Shown: positions 17,426-27,994, counted from the first letter of the stretch. The stretch is DNA of 64,000 bases from Bosea sp. 29B (GCF_902506165.1 NZ_LR733817.1:5768184-5832183); one strand, 5' to 3'. The notes: generated by a model from the sequence alone, not told the origin. A program made the numbers and translations.

Positions 17426-17974
17426 ATGCCCCTCTATTTCGCCTATGGCGCCAACATGGATGTCGCCGCGATGCGCGAGCGCTGCCCGCGCTCGACGCCG
17501 CTCGGCCTTGCGCGCCTGCCGCGCCACCGCTTCATCATCACCACCGACGGCTATGCCTCTGTGCTCCGCGACCCGCGCGAGAGCGTCCACGGCGTGCTCT
17601 GGGATTGCGCGCTCGGCGACATCCGCACGCTCGACAAGTTCGAAGAGCTGGCGAGTGGCCTCTACATCAAGATCAACCAGCCGGTCGTGGTCGAGGGCGG
17701 CGCCAAGCGCGCGCTGATCTATGTCGGGCGCAGCGCGCAGATTGGAAAGCCCCGTCCCGGCTATCTCGAAAACGTCATCGCCAGCGCCAGAAGCTGGGCT
17801 TTGCCAGAGACTTACCTCACCGGCATGAATCGTTTTCTGAGCAAGCCGATTCAGGATGGCAAACCATTGAATCAGGATCTGAACGAACCGCTGCCGGCCG
17901 GTCCGGTCGCCGGTGTCAGACCGCGCGCCGCCGCACCAAGCTCGGCGATCCGTACCGGCAAAGCGTCCGAATAG
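17426..17974 (+). CDS. Gamma-glutamylcyclotransferase-like (AIG2) protein
   Basis: The 182-residue protein opens with LYFAYGANMD, the substrate-binding signature of the gamma-glutamylcyclotransferase fold, and carries the acidic catalytic position in DKFEELASGLY. Enzymes of this fold release 5-oxoproline from gamma-glutamyl amines, but many bacterial members have unknown substrates. The C-terminal 50 residues are Pro/Ala-rich and outside the domain. Repeat copy A ends 11 bases before the ATG. Confidence 0.8.
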   Translation: MPLYFAYGANMDVAAMRERCPRSTPLGLARLPRHRFIITTDGYASVLRDPRESVHGVLWDCALGDIRTLDKFEELASGLYIKINQPVVVEGGAKRALIYVGRSAQIGKPRPGYLENVIASARSWALPETYLTGMNRFLSKPIQDGKPLNQDLNEPLPAGPVAGVRPRAAAPSSAIRTGKASE

Positions 17975-18120
17975 ATCGAATTTCGAAAGATTGACGCCGG
18001 CGCATGCAAGCCATGCGCGCGGCCTTCCCACCTGCGAAAATCGCGCTGGCCGGGACAGGCGGGAGGCGTCCGGGCGAAAGCTCCGGGCTCCTTTCCCGAA
18101 CTGTCTCGATGGAGGCCCCA

Positions 18121-18630
18121 ATGAGCGGAATCGTCGGCTGGATCACCGGCAAGATCAAATGGCTGCTGCTGATCGCAGCGATCGGAGGGCCGGTCCTCGC
18201 CTTCTTCAGCTGGCAGGATGGCGAGCGCGTCAGGACGATCGCGGCGAAGGGCATCGAAGCACAGGCCTCGGTCGAAGGCGCGACCCGCACCAAGCGCCGT
18301 CGCGGCGGCACCAGCTATTCCGTCGACCTCGCCTGGAAGGATGCCACCGGCAAGGACCGCACCGCCGAGAAGATCTCGGTCTCCAGCCAGTTCGCCAATC
18401 GCATCATCAGCAACGACAAGCTCACCGTCGACACGTTGAAGATCAAATACCTGCCGGACGAGCCGGGCAAGGACGCAGTGATCATCGCCGACGATGCCGC
18501 CAAACAGGCGGATCAGGACAGCGAGATGATCTATGTCGGCGCCGGAGCCGGCGCGATCGGCATCGTCGGCTCGGCGCTCTTCCTCCTGCTCGGCCGCCGT
18601 CGCCAGGAGGACGAGCCGCAGACCGCCTGA
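18121..18630 (+). CDS. DUF3592-type membrane protein
   Basis: The 169-residue protein has a membrane helix near each end (about residues 12-30 and 132-152). Between them is a periplasmic-size soluble segment with VEGATRTKRRRGGTSYSVDLAW, the DUF3592 pattern. A strong GGAGG 5 bases before ATG 18121 fixes the start. A charged tail follows the second helix. Function unknown. Confidence 0.7.
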   Translation: MSGIVGWITGKIKWLLLIAAIGGPVLAFFSWQDGERVRTIAAKGIEAQASVEGATRTKRRRGGTSYSVDLAWKDATGKDRTAEKISVSSQFANRIISNDKLTVDTLKIKYLPDEPGKDAVIIADDAAKQADQDSEMIYVGAGAGAIGIVGSALFLLLGRRRQEDEPQTA

Positions 18631-18730
18631 GCCGATCGTCCACCTGCTCTTGCGCCGCTATCCTGCGAGGATGGTGGCGCAAGGCGCTGTTTCGTAGCAG
18701 CCAGATTGCGTCTTTCCGGGAGCGAGATCG

Positions 18731-19105
18731 GTGAAACTCGTCAGTGCTGCCGCTATCCTGCTGTTCCTTGCCATGCCCACGATGGCATTCGCCCGCTCGC
18801 AGGAAACCCCGGCGCCACCACTGACCTGCGGCGGCGACGAGCCCTACTGGAGCTTGAAGCTCGGGAGCGACGGCAAGGCCCACTTCTCGGATGGGAACGG
18901 CGAGGCCTCCACCTCCCCTTTCACCCTGCAGCAGAGCCGCAACACGACGCTGATCGCCGGCGTGACCTTCGGATCAAGATCCGAGATCCGCGCCGTCATC
19001 GGCCATGAGGCTTGCTCGGCGACCAACAGCGACGAGGACAAGCCGATGACGATCTCGCTCTGGTACAGGGACAGCCTGGTGTCCGGTTGCTGCCAGCCCG
19101 GCTGA
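18731..19105 (+). CDS. Small secreted protein, COG3650-like
   Basis: The 124-residue product has a Sec signal peptide cleaved near MAFA (about residue 21). The mature part of about 100 residues has CGGDEPYWSLKL near its start and ends with SGCCQPG. This opening and the closing Cys pair resemble the short COG3650/lipoprotein-like group. The start is GTG 18731 with GGGAG upstream. Four Cys in the mature chain suggest two disulfides in the periplasm. Function unknown. Confidence 0.6.
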   Translation: MKLVSAAAILLFLAMPTMAFARSQETPAPPLTCGGDEPYWSLKLGSDGKAHFSDGNGEASTSPFTLQQSRNTTLIAGVTFGSRSEIRAVIGHEACSATNSDEDKPMTISLWYRDSLVSGCCQPG

Positions 19106-19129
19106 CCCCTGGTCCGATTGCCTGCTGCC

Positions 19130-20058
19130 TCAGCTGGTTACCTTCATCATCGTCAGCACGGCTTGAGAAAGTTCGGTCTTCGCATCGTTGAGCGCCTCAG
19201 GCACCACGAAGTGATTGGCCCGGGCAGAACGATCCGCCGCGTCAGGCGCCCCATACCGGCAAGCGCCGTCGCGAACTCGTTGGATTGCCGCTGGAATTCC
19301 GGGCTCTCCTTGTCGCCAAAGGCAACGATGACATTGCAGGCGATCCGGTCGAGATGGCGCATCGCGCTGAGCGCCGCGAGCTCGTCCGTCGAGATATCGA
19401 CATAGGAGCTGCGGGCCGAGAGCATCACCGGATAGAGCTCGTACATGCCGCTCATCGCGACGCCGCCCTTGATCAGGTCCCTCGGACCGCCCAGCGCCGA
19501 CCAATCGCTCGTCAGCATCACGCCGCAGAGGTGCCCGCCGGAGGAGTGGCCCGAGACGAAGATGCGCTGCGGATCGCCGCCAAGGCGCGCAATGTTCCTG
19601 TGAACCCAAAGGAGTGCCCGCCGGCACTGCGCCGCCATCTCGGGCAGGCGCACCGCCGGGATATTGGCGAAGTTCAGCGCCACATAGAGGCAGCCGTTCT
19701 CGACGAAGCTCGTGGCTGGCGCCGAGGCGTCCTCCCGCCCCAGCGCCCGCCAGGCGCCGCCATGGATGAAGACCATCACCGGCAGGTCCTTCGCCCCGGC
19801 GGGCGCGAAGATGTCGAGCGTCTCGGCCTCGCTCTCGCCGTAGCGCTCCGTCTTCGGCGGATATTTTTGCCGGACCGCCGCGCTGTCGCTGGCGTAGCGG
19901 GCGATCACCTCTTGCGCGTTCGGCGCCCAGACGCGCTGATCATAGGCCTTGTCGAGCGCATCCTGCGTGTAATCGAGAAACACGGCCGATTGTGCCCGTG
20001 CCGTAAGCGGCGCGGCCATCGCGGCAGCAAGCGCGATACTGAAATGACGACGATCCAT
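19130..20058 (-). pseudogene. Frameshifted Tat-exported alpha/beta hydrolase
   Basis: The gene begins with a twin-arginine-like signal (MDRRHFSIALAAAMAA). It continues as a lipase/esterase of the arylformamidase-like group with oxyanion motif FIHGGAWRA and nucleophile elbow GHSSGG. At 19219-19224 (CCCGGG on both strands) the frame is lost: the open frame runs on as a non-homologous tail to a stop at 19153. The next frame continues the family sequence with NHFVVPEALNDAKTELSQ and stops at 19130-19132. The catalytic His is in that NHF. Loss of one base explains it, either as a true mutation or as a sequencing error. Confidence 0.7.
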
Positions 20059-20156
20059 GAAGCCCCCACCTGTGGGCCACGATGCTAGGCGTTCGCTCCC
20101 GACGGTGGAATGCGGGTTTCGCAATAAATCCATAAGCAAAAGCAAGGGTAAGGCTC

Positions 20157-20187
20157 GCCCTGCCGCCCCGATTGGGGGCGGCAGGGC
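20157..20187. terminator. Strong hairpin after the ABC exporter gene
   Basis: GCCCTGCCGCCCC (20157-20169) pairs perfectly over 13 bp with GGGGCGGCAGGGC (20175-20187). It lies 10 bases beyond the minus-strand stop of the ABC transporter gene. No long T run is present on the minus strand. Confidence 0.6.
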
Positions 20188-20196
20188 TTTGGTGGT

Positions 20197-21993
<1,797 letters not shown>

Positions 21994-22484
21994 GAAAGCA
22001 TCCGGTCCCGAGAGACCGGCTCCAAATTCAGGCGAAGCGCAGCGAGAGCCGCAGCTTCAGAAAACGCGTTTGGAAATGATGGCTCGGGCCGCCTGGCGGG
22101 CGGGCCTCGTGCGGATCCAACCTAGTGGTGGAAAGTCCGCACAGCGGGAGCGGTGATGAAGATAAAATTCATTCAGCCCTCCCTTTCCTGAGTTGGAGCC
22201 AAGGCCGGCAACATGCCGCATGCCCGCTTATTGTGCAAGCCGCGTCCAATGCATGGGGTGGTTGCAATGGAAACCGATCGGATTTCGCAATGCGGTCACG
22301 ATGTGGGGCCACGCGTGGATTGGATTCGCGTGTCTTCCTTCTCCCCTCGGGAGAGAAGGTGGCAGCGCGAAGCGCTGACGGATGAGGGCCGCCATGCAGT
22401 GCGAGCGGCTGGTCTCTCACTCAGTCGTACCGCCCTCATCCCCCTGCCGGGACCTTCTCCCCTGAAGGGAGAAGGAAGCCAACT
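21994..22484. other. 491-base intergenic region
   Basis: No supported gene is seen. The left part (21994-22330) has ordinary base composition, with a small CGGTCCCGAGAGACCGG hairpin near the ABC exporter start. The right part (22337-22476) is a paired-hairpin repeat listed separately. Confidence 0.6.
22337..22476. repeat. Paired-hairpin intergenic repeat (CCTTCTCCC type)
   Basis: The left hairpin CCTTCTCCC..GGGAGAGAAGG (22337-22359) and the right hairpin CCTTCTCCCCTGAAGGGAGAAGG (22453-22475) bracket a core containing GACGGATGAGGG and its opposite CCCTCATCCCCCTGCCGGG. This organisation is familiar as a common short extragenic repeat of Rhizobiales. Only one copy is in this window. Confidence 0.65.
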
Positions 22485-22658
22485 TCACCAGAACAGCGCT
22501 AGCAGCCTCATCCCGATCACCAGCAGGAACGCCGCGATGATCGTGCCGAGCACGCGCTGGCGCTTGCCCCGGTCAGGGAACTGCTTCGCCAGCAGGCGCC
22601 CAAGCGGCTTGCGGAAAAGGAAGCAGATGACGAGAAAAACGACGACGTAATGGGACAA
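22485..22658 (-). CDS. 57-residue two-helix membrane protein (TTG start)
   Basis: Between the rhodanese stop and 22485 the minus strand encodes LSHYVVVFLVICFLFRKPLG and, after a basic loop (FPDRGKRQR), VLGTIIAAFLLVIGMRLL. These are two hydrophobic helices joined by a positively charged turn, the expected topology for a small membrane protein. The only start codon is TTG 22658, nine bases after the rhodanese TGA and in the same frame, so translation is probably coupled. It has no ATG and is easily missed. Function unknown. Confidence 0.6.
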   Translation of the reverse strand: MSHYVVVFLVICFLFRKPLGRLLAKQFPDRGKRQRVLGTIIAAFLLVIGMRLLALFW

Positions 22659-22667
22659 GCGCCGGGC

Positions 22668-23078
22668 TCAGCCTTGCTTGGGCTCGGGCGCGTCGAACGG
22701 GGCGCCGGCCTTCTTCCAGGCGCCGAATCCGCCGGCGACATGCGCGACAGGCTTTAGGCCCATCTCCTGCGCCGTCTTCGCCGCGAGCGCCGAGCGCCAG
22801 CCGCCGGCGCAGAAGAAGACGAACTGCTTGTCCTCCTGGAACACCGGCTTGGCATAGGGGCTGTCCGGATCGATCCAGAACTCCAGCATGCCGCGCGGGC
22901 AATGGAAGGCACCGGGCATGCGCCCTTCCCGCTCGAGCTCACGCGGATCGCGCAGGTCGACGAAAACGACATCGCCCCGCCCGACCAGCGCCTTCGCCTC
23001 GTCGACCGAGAGCGTCTTCACCGCAGCTTCCGCCTCCGCCAGCAGCGCCTTGTAGCCCTTGGTGATCGTCTGCGGCAT
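22668..23078 (-). CDS. Rhodanese-domain sulfurtransferase
   Basis: The 136-residue single rhodanese domain has the VVFVDLRDPRELEREGRMPGAFH block and the active-site loop CAGGWRSA, in which the Cys carries the persulfide. GGAGGG is 6 bases before ATG 23078. The first 30 residues are a helical extension. Sulfur acceptor unknown. The downstream 57-residue membrane protein is in the same frame directly after the stop and may be its membrane partner. Confidence 0.88.
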   Translation of the reverse strand: MPQTITKGYKALLAEAEAAVKTLSVDEAKALVGRGDVVFVDLRDPRELEREGRMPGAFHCPRGMLEFWIDPDSPYAKPVFQEDKQFVFFCAGGWRSALAAKTAQEMGLKPVAHVAGGFGAWKKAGAPFDAPEPKQG

Positions 23079-23189
23079 GGCCGGCCCTCCCCTTAAGAGG
23101 CCGGCAAAGTGGCGGCTGCGACGGCTGGCGTCAATCGACAGGCTTGCAGGCGCGCGCCGGCCTCGCCAATCTGCCGGCCGGAGGGGCTC

Positions 23190-23885
23190 ATGGCCGGATT
23201 CGGACCGCTCGACCTGATCGCGATCGCCTTCTTCGCCGCCGCCTGGATCGGCTATCTCCTGGCCGTCGAAATCGGCCCGCATTCGCGGCGCAGCCTGAAC
23301 GCGCTGATGAACGAGCGCCGCGAGCGCTGGATCATGGAATCGGTCAAGCGCGAGAACCGGATCATCGACACGCAGGTGATGAACGGCCTGCAGAACGGCA
23401 CCGCCTTCTTCGCCTCGACCTCGCTGATCGCCATCGGCGGCTCGCTGACGCTGCTGCAATCGGCCGACCGCGTCGTCCAGATCTTCGCCGACCTGCCCTT
23501 CGCCACCACGACGACCCGCGCCGCCTGGGAGATCAAGGTCATCGGGCTCGCGGTGATCTTCGCCTATGCCTTCTTCAAGTTCGGCTGGGCCTACCGATTG
23601 TTCAACTACTGCGCCATCCTGATCGGCGCGATCCCGCCACATACGGAGGCCGACAAGCCGGAGACGATCGCGGCAGCGCGCGAGGCGGTGGCGATGAACA
23701 TCGCTGCCGGGCTGCACTTCAACCGCGGCCAGCGCGCCTTCTTCTTTGCGCTGGCCTATCTCGGCTGGTTCATCTCGCCCTGGCTCTTCTTGATTGCCAC
23801 CGCGGCGGTGCTGACGGTGATGTGGCGCCGGCAATTCGCCTCGGATTCGGCCGCGGCGGTCGGTGCTGCACGCCGTGCCGCTTGA
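23190..23885 (+). CDS. DUF599 membrane protein
   Basis: The 231-residue protein has about four membrane helices and the DUF599 features: HSRRSLNALMNERRERWI after the first helix, then VMNGLQNGTAFFASTSLIAIGG, FKFGWAYRLFNYC and HFNRGQRAFFFALAYLGWF. GGAGG stands 5 bases before ATG 23190. The family is widespread in proteobacteria and has no established role. The DUF3253 gene follows after 30 bases in the same direction. Confidence 0.82.
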   Translation: MAGFGPLDLIAIAFFAAAWIGYLLAVEIGPHSRRSLNALMNERRERWIMESVKRENRIIDTQVMNGLQNGTAFFASTSLIAIGGSLTLLQSADRVVQIFADLPFATTTTRAAWEIKVIGLAVIFAYAFFKFGWAYRLFNYCAILIGAIPPHTEADKPETIAAAREAVAMNIAAGLHFNRGQRAFFFALAYLGWFISPWLFLIATAAVLTVMWRRQFASDSAAAVGAARRAA

Positions 23886-23915
23886 CGAATTCCAGCGTCC
23901 GGCTCAGCAAGCGGC

Positions 23916-24200
23916 ATGACCAAACCGACAGATGATGAACTCGCCGAGACCATCCTGCGCCTCGCGGCCGAACGCGGCGACGAACGCTCGCTCGGCCCGA
24001 TGGACGTCGCCCGCGCCCTCGGCGGCGACCATCCCGATGGCTGGGGCCCGCTGATGCAGCCGATCCGCCGCGTCGCCGTGCAGTTGATGAAGGACGGCAG
24101 GTTGGTGATCACCCGGAAAGGCCGCCCGGTCGATCCCGATGATTTTCGCGGCGTCTATCGCCTGCGCCTGCCGGAACACGACGGGGCCGAGCAGGACTAG
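23916..24200 (+). CDS. DUF3253 winged-helix-like protein
   Basis: The 94-residue protein reads ILRLAAERGDERSLGPMDVARAL, then GWGPLMQPIRRVAVQLMKDGRLVITRKGRPVDPDDFRG in pieces. This is the DUF3253 pattern, a small winged-helix fold often found next to deoxyribodipyrimidine photolyase-related or membrane genes. Whether it binds DNA is not known. It is probably co-transcribed with the DUF599 gene. Confidence 0.82.
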   Translation: MTKPTDDELAETILRLAAERGDERSLGPMDVARALGGDHPDGWGPLMQPIRRVAVQLMKDGRLVITRKGRPVDPDDFRGVYRLRLPEHDGAEQD

Positions 24201-24335
24201 GGCGTTCCACGGCGACCAGCTTGAATCGTGCCGCGGCAACGGTCTGCGGTCAGCGATGAACCGCGCTTGCCTGGTACTGTTTGAGGTCGTCGGCGGCTGC
24301 GCCGCCAGCTCGCAAGGAGCGGCTTCAGCGGCAAC

Positions 24336-24366
24336 AAAAAAGGGCCGAGGAATGCCTCCGCCCTTT
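24336..24366 (-). terminator. Terminator-like hairpin facing the minus strand
   Basis: AAAGGGC-C-GAGG and CCTC-C-GCCCTTT form an 11-bp stem with one C-C mismatch and loop AATG (24339-24366). Read on the minus strand it is followed by TTTTTT (24341-24336). No minus-strand gene lies just upstream of it, so it may end an unseen antisense or small transcript, or simply act bidirectionally after the DUF3253 gene. Confidence 0.45.
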
Positions 24367-24470
24367 GCCACTATCATCGTCTAACGCGCCCCGGGGCTTG
24401 CGGCAAGCCCCCCTCCATGGCGTAGCAACGCTGCCCTCGACCTGAACCCCAGGTCAAAGGGAGCAGAAAA

Positions 24471-25694
24471 ATGCGTGTCTTGTTATCGACTTACGGCTCG
24501 CGCGGCGATGTCGAACCCTTGGCGGCGCTGGCCGTTCAACTACAGGCTCTCGGTGTCGAAACCGTCGTGTCCGCGCCACCGGACCAGGAATTCACCGACC
24601 TGCTGACCCGCGCTGGCGTGCCGCTCACACCGGCCTTCATGCCGATCCGCCAATGGGTCAGCGAACGGGCGAAGCCGGCATCGACAGCCGACTTCCACAA
24701 GCTCGCCTCCGACATGATGGCTGCGCAGTTCACCGCCATCTCTGCAGCGGCCGAGGGATGCGACGCGCTCGTCGCGACCGGGTTGTTCCCGTCCGTAGGC
24801 GCGGCGCGGTCGGTCGCCGAGCTGAGAGGGCTTTCCTATCACCACGTCACGTTCTGCCCGTTCTTCTTGCCGTCGCATCATCATCGGCCATTCTTCTATC
24901 CGGGCCATCCTTTGCCGTCGGGCGTGACCGACAACCGGGCATTGTGGGACTTCAATGCCAGGACCGTGAATGCCTTGTTCGGTGAGGCGCTCGCGACACA
25001 TCGCGTGTCGGTGGGTTTGCGACCTGTGGATAGTACTCGCGATCTTGTTCTTGCCGAGCATCCGCTGCTGGCTTCCGACCCGGTGCTGTGGCCATGGCAG
25101 CCGACCGACCTTTGCGATGCAGTTCAGACCGGCGCCTGGATCCTGCCTGATGAACGTCCGCTTTCCGCGGAGTTGATGGCGTTCCTGAACGAGGGCGAAC
25201 CACCGATCTATGTGGGTTTCGGCAGCATGTCGCTACCGTCCGTCAGGCATACTGCCCACATGGCGATCGACGTGATCCGGGCTCAGGGGCGCCGCGTCGT
25301 GATGCTCAGCGGCTGGGCCGGGCTGGCGCCCGGCGAAGACCGGAACGATTGCTTCATTACCGGCGACGTCAATCAGCAGGCCCTGTTTCCTCGCATGGCA
25401 GCTGTCGTGCACCATGGCGGCGCGGGCACGACGATCGCGGCGACCCGCGCTGGCGCGCCACAGGTCATCGTCCCCCAGGTCGTCGACCAGCCATGCTGGG
25501 CTGCCCGCGTGGCGGAACTGGGCATTGGCGCGGCCCATGAAGGTTCGACGCCGAGCTTCGAGTCGTTGTCCGCAGCGCTGGCCATTGCGCTGGCGCCCGA
25601 GACCGGAGCACGGGCCGCCGCAGTGGCGCGTATGGTCCGCACCAACGGGGCGGAAGTTGCCGCGAGGCTGCTGATCGACGCGATCGGTCGGTAA
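24471..25694 (+). CDS. GT1-family (MGT/UGT-like) glycosyltransferase
   Basis: The 407-residue GT-B enzyme has the N-terminal motif LLSTYGSRGDVEPLAALA and the C-terminal nucleotide-sugar region YVGFGSMSLP, then AAVVHHGGAGTTIAATRAGAPQVIVPQVVDQPCWAARV, as in antibiotic and sterol glucosyltransferases. It should transfer a sugar to a lipophilic acceptor in the cytoplasm. GGGAG stands 7 bases before the ATG. It is solitary, with no biosynthetic cluster around it, so it may inactivate a toxin or modify a lipid; acceptor unknown. Confidence 0.88.
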   Translation: MRVLLSTYGSRGDVEPLAALAVQLQALGVETVVSAPPDQEFTDLLTRAGVPLTPAFMPIRQWVSERAKPASTADFHKLASDMMAAQFTAISAAAEGCDALVATGLFPSVGAARSVAELRGLSYHHVTFCPFFLPSHHHRPFFYPGHPLPSGVTDNRALWDFNARTVNALFGEALATHRVSVGLRPVDSTRDLVLAEHPLLASDPVLWPWQPTDLCDAVQTGAWILPDERPLSAELMAFLNEGEPPIYVGFGSMSLPSVRHTAHMAIDVIRAQGRRVVMLSGWAGLAPGEDRNDCFITGDVNQQALFPRMAAVVHHGGAGTTIAATRAGAPQVIVPQVVDQPCWAARVAELGIGAAHEGSTPSFESLSAALAIALAPETGARAAAVARMVRTNGAEVAARLLIDAIGR

Positions 25695-25742
25695 TCACCG
25701 CGCCGGACGATCCGGAGCTTCGTCGTCGGCAGGCTCCGCCCT

Positions 25743-26552
25743 TTATCGGGCGGCGCCTGCCGGTCTTGGCCCGGGGAACAGCGCATCGCTGTAGCCGGCG
25801 AGATAGTAGGCGGCGAGCCCGACCCATTCCTTGAAGGCATCGTCGGCGATATCGAGCCCGCGCGACGCCTTGCGATAGGGCCGGACATAATCGGCCGACG
25901 TGCCGGCCGAGAGGAAATCGACCGGGAAGGCCTCGACCTGGAAGCCTGCCTTGCGGAATACGCCGATGGCGCGCGGCATGTGCCAGGCCGAGGTCACCAG
26001 CAGCCAGCGCTCGCCGGGCTTGGGATCGACCAGGCGGCGGGTGAACACCGCATTCTCCAACGTGTTGCGCGACTTGTCCTCGAGGACGAGGCGGCTCTCC
26101 GGCAGGCCGAGCCCGAGGAACAGCAGGCGTGCCCCGTCGGCTTCGGTGCGCACGATCGGCGAGAGCAGGTTGCCGCCCCCTCCGGCGAAGACCAGCTTCG
26201 CCTCGGGATGGGCGCGGGCGAGCTCGACCGCCTTTGTCATCCGCGCCGCGGCATAGTTGAGCACGATGTCCTCGCGTGCAACGCCGATCGCCCCGCCGAG
26301 CACGATGATGCCGTCGACCTTGCCGGAGTTGACCGCCTGCTGGGGGAAGCGATCCTCCAGCGGCCTGACGACGATGCGCGGTAGCGGGCTGAAGGCGAGC
26401 AGGCCGAGCACGACGACGCAGATCAGCCCGAGCCAGCGCCCTGGACCGGAAAAGCGCGTGAAAGCGAGCAGGCTCGCCAGCACCAGCCCGGCAATGGCGA
26501 GGTTCACCGGCGAGGCCAGGAACCAGAGGATCTTTGAGAGCGTGAAGAACAT
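25743..26552 (-). CDS. YdcF/ElyC-family DUF218 protein
   Basis: The 269-residue protein starts with two membrane helices (about 8-30 and 38-58), then the DUF218 domain with GIIVLGGAIG, AKLVFAGGGGN, LEDKSRNTLENA and LLVTSAWHMPRAIGVFRKAGF. The E. coli relative ElyC helps keep peptidoglycan and lipid-carrier metabolism in balance; whether this copy does so is inference. It converges on the glycosyltransferase gene. Confidence 0.85.
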   Translation of the reverse strand: MFFTLSKILWFLASPVNLAIAGLVLASLLAFTRFSGPGRWLGLICVVVLGLLAFSPLPRIVVRPLEDRFPQQAVNSGKVDGIIVLGGAIGVAREDIVLNYAAARMTKAVELARAHPEAKLVFAGGGGNLLSPIVRTEADGARLLFLGLGLPESRLVLEDKSRNTLENAVFTRRLVDPKPGERWLLVTSAWHMPRAIGVFRKAGFQVEAFPVDFLSAGTSADYVRPYRKASRGLDIADDAFKEWVGLAAYYLAGYSDALFPGPRPAGAAR

Positions 26553-26691
26553 GGCTTTCTTGAACAGACCCGCCTCCCTTACGCTGAGAATGCTGACAGG
26601 CCGTTAGGAAACGGGCGAAAGCGGCGGGAGTTCGATACGGGATTGCGTTCACCGTGGTGAGCGTTCGGCGCGGCCGCCGCTATCCCAAGCC

Positions 26692-26796
26692 GTCATTATC
26701 GGCCGAAGCGAAGCGCAGACCCGAGAATCTCAAGCCGGGAGGATGTTGGTCAGCGCTCTATCCGGCTGTGATGGTCGGCTCAAGGCCGACCATGAG
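26692..26796. repeat. Intergenic palindromic repeat, copy B (diverged)
   Basis: It has the same layout as copies A, C and D, in the orientation of C. The right-hand hairpin reads ATGGTCGGC/GCCGACCAT (26771-26793) instead of ATGCTCGGG/CCCGAGCAT: two base pairs have been swapped on both arms, so pairing is kept. The other hairpin has decayed (ATTATCGGC against CCCGAGAAT). Confidence 0.75.
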
Positions 26797-26806
26797 AGCC
26801 TTGCCC

Positions 26807-27322
26807 CTACCGGATGATCTGCGGCGGCTGCGCTGGCGGGCGGCGGGTCTGCCGTGCAGCCAGGCGCTCGACCTCCAGCGCACGCTCCGCCACCTCGCGC
26901 AATTCGCAGCCAGCTTGCAGCCCGGCCGAGCGCGCCGGCGGCTGCGAGGCGCCATAGAAGGCGCATTTCTGCACGGCGTAACTCTGCCAGGCGAGCTGCA
27001 GCGCCGCGAACTGGCTGCGCGCCCCGGCATCGAGCGAGCGCTCCAGCGCCGTTCCCGCCAGCGTCAGGCGCTCGCGCCAGACCGCCTCCTCACGCCTTGC
27101 GCAGGAAATCTCGGCCTGCGCGCGATCATTGACCGATGCGGCGCTGACGCAGGGCACCGCGACGAGACCGATGCAGGCGGGACTGGCAGCGAGACCCTGC
27201 CTGACACAATTCGCCACCTGCATGCGATCGGCGGATTGCACCGGATTGGTCGGTAGCTGCGCAAGCGCTGCCGCGCAGGAAAATTGCGCCATCAGGACGG
27301 GAATTATGAGGAAACCGCGCAT
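26807..27322 (-). CDS. LprI-like (DUF1311) secreted protein
   Basis: The 171-residue protein has a Sec signal peptide (cleavage near AALAQ). The mature domain shows the DUF1311/LprI pattern: paired Cys, SCARREEAVWRERLTLAG, AALQLAWQSYAVQKCAFYG and CELREVAERALEVE. LprI of mycobacteria inhibits lysozyme; for Gram-negative members the function is mostly untested. The start is ambiguous among Met codons at 27334 and 27322. Confidence 0.72.
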   Translation of the reverse strand: MRGFLIIPVLMAQFSCAAALAQLPTNPVQSADRMQVANCVRQGLAASPACIGLVAVPCVSAASVNDRAQAEISCARREEAVWRERLTLAGTALERSLDAGARSQFAALQLAWQSYAVQKCAFYGASQPPARSAGLQAGCELREVAERALEVERLAARQTRRPPAQPPQIIR

Positions 27323-27373
27323 GGCGGCGATCATGACCGCCAAATCGGGCGGGTCAAGCGTGGGTTGCCGTCC

Positions 27374-27994
27374 TCACGTGATCGGCAACGGCATGGCGGG
27401 GCCCGCCGCCGGCCGCGCCGAAACCTGCGCATACCAGCGCCGGATATTGGGCCAGTCCTTCTGCGGCACCGGCATGTGGAGCCAGCGATGCGCGCCGAGC
27501 GCCACCGCAATGTCGCCCATGCCGAAGCGCTCATTGGCAACGTAGGACCGCCCCGCCAGATGCGCCTCCAGGATATCGAGCTTGGCTTCGGCCTTGGCGA
27601 CCGAGGCCGCGATGCTCGCCTCGTCGGTATAGCCCGGCGTCTTGCGGATCAGTCCCCAGAAGGCCGGTGTCATCGACGGCTGCAGTTCGGAGAGCATCCA
27701 GTCCATCCAGCGATCGGCCTCAGCGCGCTTGGCCGGGTCCTCCTCCCAGATCCAGCCGGCGCCATAGCGGGCCGCTAGGTAGCGCACGATGCTGCTCGAT
27801 TCCCAGATGACGATCTCGCCATCCTCGAGCGTCGGGATCTGTCCGTTTGGATTCTTGGCGAGATAGGCCGGTTCGCGATTGCCGCCGAACTGGCCGCCGA
27901 CATCGATGCGCTCGAAAGGCTGGCCGACCTCGCCCGCGGCCCAGACCGCCTTCTGCACATTGATGGAGCTGATCCGCCCCCAGATCGTCAGCAT
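27374..27994 (-). CDS. Glutathione S-transferase family protein
   Basis: The 206-residue protein has a thioredoxin-like N-terminal domain with GRISSINVQKAVWAAGE, the cis-Pro segment NGQIPTLEDG and the glutathione-binding WESSSIVRYLAARYG. An all-helical C-terminal domain follows, with RSYVANERFGMGDIAVALGAHRW. The early GRISSIN places Ser/Asn where Ser- or Cys-type GSTs have their catalytic residue. Substrate unknown. Confidence 0.88.
   Translation of the reverse strand: MLTIWGRISSINVQKAVWAAGEVGQPFERIDVGGQFGGNREPAYLAKNPNGQIPTLEDGEIVIWESSSIVRYLAARYGAGWIWEEDPAKRAEADRWMDWMLSELQPSMTPAFWGLIRKTPGYTDEASIAASVAKAEAKLDILEAHLAGRSYVANERFGMGDIAVALGAHRWLHMPVPQKDWPNIRRWYAQVSARPAAGPAMPLPIT

Noticed and set aside
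22213..22650. 145-codon plus-strand frame between the ABC exporter and rhodanese genes
   Set aside because: It runs through the hairpin repeat and opposite the 57-residue membrane protein; the translation shows no protein-like pattern.
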